Assembly: GCA_019448385.1 (NCBI GenBank)
Contig: JAGTXO010000029.1
Span: 186,001 to 250,000, forward strand
Reading direction: 5' to 3'
DNA: 64,000 nt
DNA from: Diacronema lutheri
Taxonomy: Eukaryota > Haptophyta > Pavlovophyceae > Pavlovales > Pavlovaceae
The notes beneath the pieces are model-generated. The model saw only the letters and a program-made list of their open reading frames with translations, made no database searches and was not told the origin of the DNA. Below, one piece after another: positions 40,360 to 50,183 of this stretch; the stretch's first letter is position 1, and every line of letters begins with the position of its first letter. The position numbers were made by a program, and so were the translations under genes.

Positions 40360-43300
40360 TCAGCTGCCGTAGACGAACCCGTACCCGTACGGCTCACGGC
40401 TCGCCGTCCCTGCGCCGCCGCGCGCGCTGCTGCGGAATGGCGCGAGGTGCGGCAGCGAGCCGAGCACGTGCTTGAGCGAAAAGTTGGCGAGCAGCACGAG
40501 CAGCAGCATCGGGCCGAGCCCCTCGGAGAGCTCGCCGAGCTGCTGCAGCGGAGCGCTGGGCGCGCCTTCGCCATGCTGGCCCGCAGACTGCTCAAAACGG
40601 GGCAAATGCGCCCAGCCGACGTGCCCAGCCGATGCGTATGAGGCGTTGCCCTGCTCGTCGGACGGCGTGGCGGTGGGCCACCATAGCCGCATCCTCATCT
40701 CGCTGCTCAGCTCGCCGAGCCGCGCGGCGCCCCAGCGCGTCTCGGCGGTCAGCAGCTCGAGCTGCGAGCGCGCAACGCACGCGCAGCATGCGAGCAACGT
40801 AACGTTCGCGGCGAACCAGAGCCTACGACCCATTGGCCCGAGCCATCCGCCCTCTCCCGCCGCGTCTACGGCGCGCGCGTCGCCCAACGCGCTGCGCAGC
40901 ACGTGCGCCCGCGGCGCGAGGGCGGGCGCCGACGCCCACCACGACTCGCGCGCGTAGAAGCAGAGGTAGGCGGGCTGGCTGAGTACGACTTCCTCGCCCA
41001 CCTCGTACACCTGCCGCGCGCGAAAGGCGCGCGCGCGCGCGTGTGCGGGGCGTGCGGGCGGGGTTGGACGAGGCGTGTGGGCATTGTGTGGCCAAACGTG
41101 TCGCGCCCGGCGTGCACTCGGCCGCCGTGACGAGTGCACGATGACCCCCTCACTTCGACCCGCCTCCCCTCACTTCCACCCGCCTCCCCTCATTTCCACC
41201 CGCCTCCCCTCACTTCCACCCGCCTCCCCTCACTTCCACCCGCCTCCCCTCACTTCAACCCGCCTCCCCTCACTTCCACCCGCCTCCCCTCACTTCCACC
41301 CGCCTCTCGGCCGCCCGCTCCCCTCACTTCCACCCGCCTCCCCTCACTTCCACCCGCCCCCCCTCACTTCCACCCGCCTCCCCTCACTTCCACCCGCCTC
41401 CCCTCACTTCCACCCGCCTCCCCTCACTTCCACCCGCCTCCCCTCACTTCCACCCGCCTCCCCTCACTTCCACCCGCCTCCCCTCACTTCCACCCGCCTC
41501 CCCTCACTTCCACCCGCCTCCCCTCACTTCCACCCGCCTCTCGGCCGCCCGCTCCCCTCACGCGGCGCGCACGCACGGCGCCAGACAGGCAGCGGCGCGA
41601 GCGCGCGCGCGCGCTCGCGCCGCACGTGGGAGTCATCAAAGCACCACCAGCCGCTGGCGCAGCTCGCGGCGGCGTCGTCGCCGTCGCGCATCGCCGCGTC
41701 CGCGCGCCCGCTCGCACCGCTCGCGCGCGTCGCCGACGCAGCCGACGGCGTGAGTAACGACCGCACATAAGCAACATAATGCCCTGATTGCACAGACCGC
41801 CCTCGGTGCACGATGACCGCGTATAGCACGTACCGCTTGCCGCCGTCCGCGCCGCCCGCGCCGCCCGCGTGCCCGCCCGCGCGCCCGCTCGCTGCCGGCG
41901 CGGGCTGCGCGGGTACGCCGACGAGCTGCCCGCCCTCGCCCTCGAGCTGCCCGCTCGAACCGACGAGCTGCCCGCCCTCGAGAACGAGCTGCCCGCGCCG
42001 CACGTCGGGCACGCTGACGCGTGCGCGCGCCGGCGAGGGCGAGGGCGAGGGCGATCGGGAGGGCGATGGTGAGGGCGATGGCGATGGCGATGGCGATGGC
42101 GATGGCGATAACGAGGGCGAAGGCGAAGGCGATGACGAGGCTGCCTCGCCAGACAGCGCACGCGTGGCGCGCGGCGCGCGGCGCGCGCCCAAGCTACCGC
42201 GCGTGGCGCGCGGCGCGCCGCCCGGCGGCGGCGGCTCCGTGCCCGCTTCAGCGCGCGACGAGCTCGCGGCTCGTGCCCGCGCCTCATCGGCCGCGCACGG
42301 CGCGCGGCGCTGCGGCGACACGCCGCTGGCCCGCCCGCCGTCCGCCGCTGCTCGTGAGCGCGCGTCGGCGCCCGGCGCGCCGCGGCAGCTGCCATCGCTC
42401 CCGCCGCCCATGTGCGCGCCGTCGCCCTCCGTCAGCTCGTCGAGGTCGAGGACGGCGGGGAAGGAGACGTGCGCTTGGATTTTGGAGCGACCCCATTGCT
42501 GCTGCCTGAAGCGCTTCAAATGCAAGAGCAGCACCGGCGGCAGCCTGCACAGCTCAAGGCGCTTCTCTGCGCACACGTGCGCCTTGCACCGCTCGCAAAA
42601 GTACTGGTCGGCGTCGTCGAGCTGCTCGGTGCGCAGGAACGCACGGAGCGCGTCGAGCAGCGAGAAGCGCGCCGCGCCGCTCGCGTCCGCGCCGCCGTCG
42701 CCGCCGGTCGAGCGCCGCCAACCGATGCCGTCCGTGCCGTCTGCGTCCGCGTCGACGCCCTCGGCGCCAATCTCGAGGCTGAGGTCGAGGAAGTCGTCGG
42801 CGGAGCGCGAGACGCCGCCGCACGCCGTGCAGCGCACCGAGGACTGCAGCTGGCCGAGGAAGAGGTGCTCAATGAAGGGGCGTGCGCCGTTCGCGCTCGC
42901 GCGCTCGGCGGGCGTCTGGCGCGACGCCGCGTCGATGAGCAGGCGGAGAAACTCGTGCGAGTCCTCCTGCTGGCCGGGGGTGAGGTACGTGGACACCTCG
43001 TGCATCTGCGTCGCAAGCGACGGCGTGAACGGCCGCGCGTCCGACGTGAGCGCGTCGCGGATGTGATCGGCGAGCATCCGCATCACGTGCGCCGAGCCCA
43101 TCCCGCCAGGGAGCGCGCGCAGCACGTCTTCGCGGAGCTGCAGACAACCGAGTGCGAGAGGCGGCGTGTGCGCGAGGCACTGCAGCACCGAGTTGACGAA
43201 GCACGTGTTCCCCAAGTTGTGCAGGCCTGCGCGCCGACCGCGCAAGCGCACGCAGGCGCCGGCGCGCGCGATGCGGATTTGGCGCTCGGCATGCGGCAAG

Positions 43301-43434
43301 AGCGCATGCCACACGCCGGCGCGCGGCGCGCAGCGGCCGCGCGGACCGCATCCGATCGGTCTGGCGTCGGGCGGCCACTCCAGCTGGGCCACCCACGCGT
43401 CGTCCGAGCTCCGCTCGGCCATGCCCTCCAACAT
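40360..43434 (-). CDS. Membrane-anchored ubiquitin-specific protease (USP, C19)
   Basis: Exon 1 43434-41626, 615-bp GT-AG intron (41625-41011, phase 0), exon 2 41010-40360; 819 residues. Cys78 lies in GLHNLGNTCFVNSVLQCL, the QQED box in TPGQQEDSHEFLRLL, the zinc cysteines in CTACGG and CERCK, and His552 in QSGHYVAYVR followed by GWWCFDD. After splicing, VYEVGEEVVLSQPAYLCFYA completes the last USP strand. A long Ser/Pro insert (SPSPSP repeats) sits before the His box. Two hydrophobic helices near the C-terminus (LWFAANVTLLACCACVA and MLLLVLLANFSLKHVLG) suggest membrane anchoring, as in USP19-type enzymes. The start ATG 43434 is the first after the upstream gene's stop at 43527; the longer open frame overlaps that gene. 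Confidence 0.85.
41150..41543 (+). repeat. 20-bp minisatellite in the USP intron
   Basis: About 19 copies of a 20-bp unit (CCCTCACTTCCACCCGCCTC) with few changes, interrupted twice by TCGGCCGCCCGCTCCCCTCA (near 41307 and 41541), which suggests a higher-order duplication. On the gene's strand the array is purine-rich. Confidence 0.95.
42027..42135 (+). repeat. GGCGAT hexamer repeat coding Ser-Pro
   Basis: Imperfect GGCGAT/GGCGAG units on the plus strand encode the alternating Ser-Pro insert of the USP on the minus strand. Length variation in steps of six keeps the frame. Confidence 0.9.
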
Positions 43435-43526
43435 GCGGCACAGGTACCGCGACGACTTTAAATTTCGCACCGAATCTTGGTCGGCTCGGAGGATGCGCCT
43501 CCGCCCGCCCGGGGCTGCCCCGCGGG

Positions 43527-45920
43527 TCAAGCGCTGATCGCGTGGAGCGGCCCGAAGCGCCAGGCGGCGGCGGGGCTGGCCGAGCGAGATCGGCTGGCTC
43601 CCACTTTTGGCAGCGCGAGCGCGGCCGCCGCGGCCTGCACCTGCGCCACCCGGATCGAGCTCGGCATCGCACGCAGCTCGGAGGCCACGGTGCCTCGGCC
43701 GACGGTGAGCGGCAAGTCGCCGGCGCGCACGACGCGAGGCGCAGACCCCACCTCGGCGCCGCCGGCCGGCCTGCGCGTCAGATCGCTCGGAACGGCTTGG
43801 ACTTCGCGCGGCGGTGTGCACGTAGCGTACGGCCGCGCGCGCGCGTTCGCGCTCGGCGCGGGCGCGCCCACATGCGCAAGAGGGAAAGCGGTGGCGCTCT
43901 CGCGCGCGTCGATCGAACACCGCGCGGCGCGCTCGGCCTGCGCCGCTCGCCGGTTGGCCGCCCAAAGCGTGGCGCTCCGCTCTTGCAACGCGTTGGCGAG
44001 CTCGGCGTTGATGCGCGTGAGGTCGTCGAAGGCGGCCACGCGAGCGGCGTTGGCAGCCGGCGTAGCCGCACCGGCGGCCACCGCGCCACCGCCGCCGTCG
44101 CCCAAGGCGACCAGCGCGCCAAGCGCGCCAAGCACGTGGCTCGGCCGGCGCTCGGCCGCCTTGTGCCCGCCCTGCTGGACAAGGGTCGAGCGGCGCCGTG
44201 CGCCCGCGGCGCGCAGCCGCTCGGCCAGCTCGCGCCGCTCCTCGCCGCTCGCGCGGAGCGCCTTGTCGCTCTCCTTAAGCAGCAGCTGCGCGCGGTCACG
44301 CTCCTCGCGCAGCTCGTGCGCCTGCGCCTCGAGCAGCGCGATCCGCTTCGCCTGCCATCGCATCGCATCGTCGCGCGCCTTGCCGAGCTGCTCCTGCTCG
44401 CCGTGCGCGCGGACGAGCGCGCTGAGCCGCACTTCAAGCTCGGCGGCGCGCGCGTGCGCCTGAGCCGCATCGGCAAGCTCGCCCTTGTGGCGCTGCTTGT
44501 CCGCCTCGCGCGCCGCATGCTCGCGCAGCGCCGTCTCCTTCCATGCGGCCGTGTCCGCCACCTGCTGGTCGAAGCGGTCGCACAGGTAGTCGTTCTGCGA
44601 GCCATCAGACTGGGCGCGCGCCTCGACGAGCTCCTCGTGCGCGGCTTTGAGGTCCTGCTTGGCATTGCTCAGCTCGCGGCGCAGGTTCTTCACTTGCTTC
44701 ATCTCGCCCTGCAACTCGTCGATGTGCGCGGCGAGGCTGTCGCGCTCGCGCTCGTACTTGAGCGCGAGCAGTTTGTATCGGCGGAGCGTGTGCGCGGTGC
44801 GCTCGAGCTTGGCCGCCGATTCTTTCGCGAGCAGCTCGGCATCCTCTTTGATGCCCACGGCCATCTTGGACTTGTAGAGCACCTCCATCTTGCTGCCGTC
44901 TCGCCCGCCGTCGACCTCGAGGCGCGACATCCTGCGCGCGGCGGTCGCGTGCTGGCCCGGCGCGCCGCTCGGCTCGCGACGCTGGCCGACACTCGACAGC
45001 TGGTGCACCGCCTCAGCGGCCATCAGGTAGAGGAGCGCCGCATGGAAAGGGGGGTGCTCGACGCGAAGTCTGTCGAACGCTGGCTCGGTCAACACCGCGA
45101 CCGAGCCAGCCGACAGCGCGCGAATGGCTGGCAGCTGCATCGACCAGTCGTCGAGCAGCAGCGAGCTCTCGCCGATGAGGCCGTACTTGTCGACCGCGCG
45201 CGCGCCCGCGGGCCAGGAACACTCGAGGCGGCCGTCGAGCACGACGCCGAGCGCGTGGAAGACGCCAGAGCCCGCCTTGAGCGGACGCGCGCCAGCGGCA
45301 AAGCTGAAGACCTGGAAGCAGTTGAAGGCCGCGCGGGGCGCTGTGGCAAACCCCGGTTCGTTTGCCCCGAGATACGCCATCCACTCGTCGAGCATCGTCG
45401 CGGCGGCGTCGCACGGGCGAAAGTCGGGTGAGTGGGTCGCCGGCTCCCAGCGCGGAACCTTGTACGCGATGAGAGTCTCCATCACCGAGCGCGAAAACGC
45501 GGCGACGAGCTTGGCGCCGATCGCCGGCCGCGCGTCGATGAGCTCGTGCAAGTCCTTGATCAGGATCGCCGCGATCCGGCCGGGCACGGCGCACGAGATG
45601 GTCGCGGCGCGCCGGCCGTCGGCAAAGACAGCCATCTCCCCGACGCATTGTCCCGCGCCGATGGCGCCCGGAAGGCGCACATCGTCGATCGCGATGTGCA
45701 GCTCGCCCGCGAGGAGCACGCCTGCCCACGAGCCCGTCTCGCCCTGCTGCACAATCACGTCGCCGCGCGCGATCGGCATGATCGAAAACGAGCGGAAGAG
45801 CGCCTTGAGCTCTTCGCGGCTGAAATCGTTGAAGTACTTGGACGTGAGTGGCGTCTCCGTGAAGAAGTCATCCTCGTCCACCTCTTCGACGGGTGCCACG
45901 CCGAAGGTGGACGTGTGCAT
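43527..45920 (-). CDS. Double cyclic-nucleotide-binding coiled-coil protein
   Basis: 797 residues from ATG 45920 (MHTSTFGVAPVEEVDEDDFF); the frame is open further upstream but without an ATG. Two CNB folds: the first (~30-160) contains IARGDVIVQQGETGSWAGVL and the phosphate-binding cassette GEMAVFADGRRAATISC with its arginine; the second (~200-315) has GLIGESSLLLDDWSMQLPAI, where the cassette is less canonical. A long coiled coil follows (~360-600: YERERDSLAAHIDELQGEMK and onwards), then a disordered Ala/Arg tail. No kinase or channel domain is present, so it is not PKG or a CNG channel; a scaffold that senses cyclic nucleotide, perhaps flagellar, is inference. No intron is needed. The USP gene follows 92 bp downstream on the same strand. 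Confidence 0.85.
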   Translation of the reverse strand: MHTSTFGVAPVEEVDEDDFFTETPLTSKYFNDFSREELKALFRSFSIMPIARGDVIVQQGETGSWAGVLLAGELHIAIDDVRLPGAIGAGQCVGEMAVFADGRRAATISCAVPGRIAAILIKDLHELIDARPAIGAKLVAAFSRSVMETLIAYKVPRWEPATHSPDFRPCDAAATMLDEWMAYLGANEPGFATAPRAAFNCFQVFSFAAGARPLKAGSGVFHALGVVLDGRLECSWPAGARAVDKYGLIGESSLLLDDWSMQLPAIRALSAGSVAVLTEPAFDRLRVEHPPFHAALLYLMAAEAVHQLSSVGQRREPSGAPGQHATAARRMSRLEVDGGRDGSKMEVLYKSKMAVGIKEDAELLAKESAAKLERTAHTLRRYKLLALKYERERDSLAAHIDELQGEMKQVKNLRRELSNAKQDLKAAHEELVEARAQSDGSQNDYLCDRFDQQVADTAAWKETALREHAAREADKQRHKGELADAAQAHARAAELEVRLSALVRAHGEQEQLGKARDDAMRWQAKRIALLEAQAHELREERDRAQLLLKESDKALRASGEERRELAERLRAAGARRRSTLVQQGGHKAAERRPSHVLGALGALVALGDGGGGAVAAGAATPAANAARVAAFDDLTRINAELANALQERSATLWAANRRAAQAERAARCSIDARESATAFPLAHVGAPAPSANARARPYATCTPPREVQAVPSDLTRRPAGGAEVGSAPRVVRAGDLPLTVGRGTVASELRAMPSSIRVAQVQAAAAALALPKVGASRSRSASPAAAWRFGPLHAISA

Positions 45921-46194
45921 CTCGCAGGCTTGTGGACGGGTTTCCCTCCACGCGGTTGAACCCCCCAAAACGTCCACAAGAATTAGTTGCAATTATTATA
46001 TTGGAAACGACCGGCGCCATTTTTGGTTGAGCCGGCCGTCGCGAGCCCCCCCCCCCCCCCCCCCCGCTCGGTGCGCGCGCGGGCGGCGAAGCCCGGCACG
46101 TGGATGCGCCGCGGCGCCAGCGAATGGACTCACCTATCGGCGTGGCGCGCTGCGTGCCTCCGCGCGCCGCGCGCTCGCCCGCAGAAGCAGCGTT
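45921..46194. promoter_or_regulatory. Divergent promoter between CNB and TMEM254-like genes
   Basis: 274 bp between two head-to-head starts. It holds an unusually AT-rich piece (AATTAGTTGCAATTATTATA at about 45981) and a 20-base C run (46046-46065). Both start sites probably lie here. Confidence 0.5.
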
Positions 46195-46743
46195 ATGTCG
46201 TTCTCGCGCCTGCCAAACTACGACGGCGCCATCATGCAGCCAAAGGTGGGCCTTGCGGTCGGCGCCGGCGTAGGCATGGCCGTAGTTTCGTGGCTGCACG
46301 TGAGCCCGGCGACGATGGCCACCTCAACGCCCTGGCTCCATCAGGGCTGCATGGCCATGGTCGGCGGCTCGAGCGCGGTCGTCGCCGCCATCTTTTACGC
46401 CGCGTGGCTGGTCCACTTGGCGGAGGCGTGCTACGCAATCAAGATCCTCGCGAGCCACGCCTGCTGGCTGCGCGCGAGCACTGCGCTGCCGTGGTTTGGT
46501 CTGACGTGCGCGCCCCGCGCGCCCCTCTCGCACCGTTGCGCACCAGCGCGCCGCCACGCGCCGCTCGCGCGTCACGCGCGCGCATCGCGCCCACCTGGCG
46601 CTTCCGCCCCGTGCGGCGCGCGCGCGGTCGTGGCCGCGCCTCCCCCTCTCCTTCCCAGATTCTTATTCGGCTATCCGCAGCTTGCAGGACTGCTGCGCGC
46701 CGACAAAGAGCGCCGCCCGCAGAGGTTCCCGAAAAAGCGTTGA
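46195..46743 (+). CDS. TMEM254-like small membrane protein (DUF4499)
   Basis: Exons 46195-46505 and 46659-46743 with a 153-bp GT-AG intron in phase 2; 131 residues. Hydrophobic helices include GLAVGAGVGMAVVSWLHV, MVGGSSAVVAAIFYAAWL and ALPWFGLT joined across the splice to FLFGYPQLAGLL. The pattern W-x-x-H-x-x-E-A (WLVHLAEACYAIKI) and W-x-x-x-T-FLFG-x-x-x-L is typical of TMEM254/DUF4499. The C-terminus is basic (KERRPQRFPKKR). ATG 46195 opens MSFSRLPNYDGAIMQPKVGL. It ends 69 bp before the convergent SHIPPO gene. Molecular function is unknown in the family. Confidence 0.75.
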   Translation: MSFSRLPNYDGAIMQPKVGLAVGAGVGMAVVSWLHVSPATMATSTPWLHQGCMAMVGGSSAVVAAIFYAAWLVHLAEACYAIKILASHACWLRASTALPWFGLTCAPRAPLSHRCAPARRHAPLARHARASRPPGASAPCGARAVVAAPPPLLPRFLFGYPQLAGLLRADKERRPQRFPKKR

Positions 46744-46812
46744 GTGGGGTGCGCGCGGGGACGCGTGCCGCGTGCCAGACTGACAGTGACAGGAAGCCTT
46801 GCAGACCCAAGG

Positions 46813-47295
46813 TCAGCCCGTCGAGCGTTGCAAGCTGAATGGAAGTGTAGACGCGTGGTGCCGCGCGCGTTCGTTTGTCACAGCGAAGCGCGAGCTCGTG
46901 ACAAACTTGAACGATGCACCGTTCTTGATCTTCGCGTCCGCGTTGTGCCTCCCAAATGTTCCCGGCTTGTTATACCTTCCCGGCCCCGGAAGCGGCATCT
47001 CGCCGCCGTCGCGAGAAAGCACGGTGGTCGCACCCTGCCTGCGAGACGCCTCGGCGGAGATGTACTGCTTGTCCGCCTTTCGTCGGAGCGCGGTGAGCTG
47101 CGGCACGGTCGGCGCGTTAGGGAAGCGCGAGTCCACGCGCTGCCGCTCGAAGCTCGAGCCCGTTTGCGGGTCGTAGCTCCAGACGACGGGCTTCACGCGC
47201 GTGGGCACAAAGCCGCCGTCGCGCTGTAGGCGCATGTTGTTGGCCACGGCGTCCAGATCCGCGACGATGCGCGAGTGCGTGCCGATGCCGTACAT
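46813..47295 (-). CDS. SHIPPO-repeat (ODF3/STPG-like) flagellar protein
   Basis: 160 residues from ATG 47295 (MYGIGTHSRIVADLDAVANN). The C-terminal half carries a SHIPPO-type motif, LPGPGRYNKPGTFGRH, followed by FKFVTSSRF; such PGPGxY repeats occur in outer-dense-fibre and microtubule-inner proteins of axonemes. The upstream part (WSYDPQTGSSFERQRVDSRF) resembles a degenerate repeat. The frame is open further 5' but crosses an AT-rich promoter-like region, so the short start is preferred. Likely an axonemal microtubule protein (family inference). It is tail-to-tail with the TMEM254-like gene. Confidence 0.65.
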   Translation of the reverse strand: MYGIGTHSRIVADLDAVANNMRLQRDGGFVPTRVKPVVWSYDPQTGSSFERQRVDSRFPNAPTVPQLTALRRKADKQYISAEASRRQGATTVLSRDGGEMPLPGPGRYNKPGTFGRHNADAKIKNGASFKFVTSSRFAVTNERARHHASTLPFSLQRSTG

Positions 47296-47665
47296 TGGGC
47301 CGTCGGTTTCGACCCACCGAAGGGAACTCGACAAAATAGTAATAAAAAAATCATGAAATAGAACGGTCTGACTGTCTGACACTGACTGACTGGCCGAACC
47401 TCGCACCTGCCGCGACCGCATGGCCACGCGGCGGCGACACAGCGCTACTCCCGCCCCTTCACGTCGGTAGCCGAGCGCGCGACGCCGCGAAGCACGGGGC
47501 CGCGCGCGCGTCGCCCCGCTTGGCTGCCCGTGAGCCCGTCCCGTACGCCGTGCGCTGGACGCCCGCACGCAGGACGCTGGTGCGTGCGACGAACGACTGC
47601 GCGGCGCAGCGCGCGGCCGCTCGGTCCAGGGAGCGCGCACCGCCTCCGCCATCGCCAGCGCCGCC
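47296..47665. promoter_or_regulatory. Promoter region of the SHIPPO gene
   Basis: About 370 bp between the stop of the GH81 gene and the SHIPPO start, both on the minus strand. It includes an AT-rich stretch (AATAGTAATAAAAAAATCAT) and short CTGACTGTCTGACACTGACT repeats. No gene is seen. Confidence 0.4.
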
Positions 47666-50143
47666 TTAGAGGCCCACCGGTGGCGGCGCGCGCACGCCCG
47701 CGAGGAGCTCGGGCTCGGCGCTCTCGACGGCGTGCGGCAGCGAGCCGTCGCGGCCCGCGCCTTCGCCGCCGAGCAGCGCGTCGGCCACGCCCTCGCCGCC
47801 AGTCGCGAGCGCCAGCTGCCGGCCACGCGCGACCGCGAGCGCATGCGTGCCGGACGTGAGCGCGCCGACGACGCCGACGATGCCGACGATGAAGAGCACG
47901 GCCGCGGGCACGGACGCCGCGACGGCGCGCGGCGCGCCGGGCGCGGCGGCGAGGCGCGCGAGGCTCGGGTCCGAGTCCGCCGCGTCGGCGCGCGCGAGCT
48001 CGGGGCGTGTGGCGATCCAGTAGAGCGTATTGAGACGCGAGTTCCCGTTGCCGGCGGGCGAGTCGCGCGAGAAGGAAGAGTCAGGCGTGGCCATCGCCTC
48101 CTTCCACGCGCCGCGCGCGTCGATGATCGCGCGTGCCATCGTCGCGAACGGCGACCAGCCCTCGGCCTCGCAGCGCGGCTCTTTGGAGCACGACTGCGCG
48201 ATGACGGGGTATTCCTCCGTGACGAAATCGGGCGGGAGCAGCGCCTCGGAAACGGGCACGTACGGGATCATTTGAATGGCATGCACGAGGTACGCGGCTG
48301 GGCCGAACCACGTCTGGTACTGCGCGAGGTTTTGCCACAGAATGCCCACCATGTGGTGCTGCTGCATCGACTCGGGGTAAATGTCCGAGCCCGTGCGCAC
48401 GTGGTAGTAGGTCTGGGCTGCGTGCACCTGGTGGTTGGCAGGTGAAGGGGATGGGGCGCGCGGCGCGCGCGGCGGGTGAGCGGCGCGCAGCGCGTGACGC
48501 GCGCGCTCGGCGGAGGTGGGCGCGCGACGTGCGCGCGCGCGCGCGCGCGCGCGCCCACCTCCATCGCGAGCAGAACATCACCCATCTCGCGGAGTGCCGG
48601 CTCGCCCAGCGCCTGGCCGAGGAGCGCGACGCCGTAGTAGCCGTTCACCGCCTCGCTCGTCGACTCCTGGTTGCGACCCTGCCGGTAGGGCATCCCGCCC
48701 GCGAGCGCGATGCCCGACGCCCACGAGATCATCATGTACCAGTCCTTGTGCCGCGCAGCCGGGAACGAGCCGTCGGATGTGGGCGACGCGATGTCGCGCG
48801 CGGGCAGCAGCAGGCGCTCGCGGTGCGCGCGCGCCCAGCCCGGGCGGAACTTGGCGGCGACGGCGGCCGCATAGACGTGGTACCCCCAGTGAAAGTGGTG
48901 GTCGTTGTAAAAGCCGTTACCAAAGTCGCGGCCCGGGTCGGCGAGCGACGGGCAGTTGGGGAAGCGGTTGGCGCACCGACCAACGCACTTGCCCTGGCAA
49001 TCGTCGTAGTCGCAGCCGCATCCGATGAGCCCGCCCCAGGTCTCATCCCACACCCACTCGTTCTGCGCGCCCTTCACGGCATACACCTCGACGAGCGCGC
49101 TCAAGTTGGCGCCGATTGCCGCGGCGAGGTCGAACTCGCCGAGCGCCTCGGCGATCAGCGCCGTGCGCGCGATGCGGCTGAGTAGCTTGCCGCCATTGTA
49201 CGGGTCGCCCGCGCCGGTGAGGTAATTTGGTGGCGGCGACCACGTCGCCTCCTTGTGCAGCTCGTGCTTGAGCGCCGGTGCGAACTCACCGGCGGGCGCG
49301 CGCGGCGCGTGGAAGCGCGCGGGCGCAAGCGGGAGGGCGAGGTGCCATGCGCGCGCCGAGACCAGCTCGGAGAAGCCGTGCACGTTGCGGAAGCCGGCGC
49401 CGCTGCGCGAGAGGCGCGGCGCTGGCGCGGCGGACGCGTCCGTCTCCGCCACCGCGCCGCCGCGCGCGAGCAGCGCGAGGTGGTGGGGCATCATAGCAAC
49501 GAGCACGCTCGCGCCGTCGTCGTCGTTGTCGGCGTCGTCGGCCGCACTGTCGCGCGCGCCGGCCGCGGCGCTCGCGGCCGCGCCCACGGCGTCCGACTCG
49601 GCGGCGGCGAGGGCGGCGGCCGCGTCGGCCGCCGCGCGCGTCCGCCACGAGTAGCGCAGGTGCGCGACGCCCGACGAGCCGTTCGCCGCGTCGACGTCGC
49701 CGTCCGCGCGGCCATCGACGCGGCCGTCTGCGCCGCGCTCGACGCGATAGTCGACGGTGCCGCCCACGGCGTACCGGCCGGCGTGCGCGTCGAGCAGGGC
49801 CTCCATCGTGGATGCGTCGCGCGCCTCGCCCGGCCGCTCGCAGTGCTGTTGCGAGCGGCCCGCCGTGCAGTTGTTTGCAAGCGCGAGCTGCAGGACTCCA
49901 ACGTACCCGGACGGCGCGACGAGTTCAAATGAGCCGCCAAACGGCGAGTTTGGGTCGGGGCCGGGCGTGGCGCGCACGGCGAGCGAGATGGGCGGATACG
50001 CGTATATGAGCCACGTCTCGTCCGACTGCGCGAGCGCGAGCGCGAGCCGCGAGCCGCGCACCGTCGCGCCGTCGCACGCGGCGGCCTCGCACGCGCTCGC
50101 GCCGCCCGATCCCGCGTCGCCGTCGCCGCCGCCGTCGCCGCCG

Positions 50144-50183
<40 letters not shown>

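Noticed and set aside
41150-41543. CRISPR-like array
   Set aside because: Units are contiguous 20-bp tandem repeats with no unique spacers, within an intron of a eukaryotic gene. The same applies to the 21-bp array at 2866-3079.
43435-43965. N-terminal extension of the USP up to 43965
   Set aside because: It would overlap the 3' coding part of the CNB gene in another frame, and the residues are low-complexity; the ATG at 43434 is sufficient.
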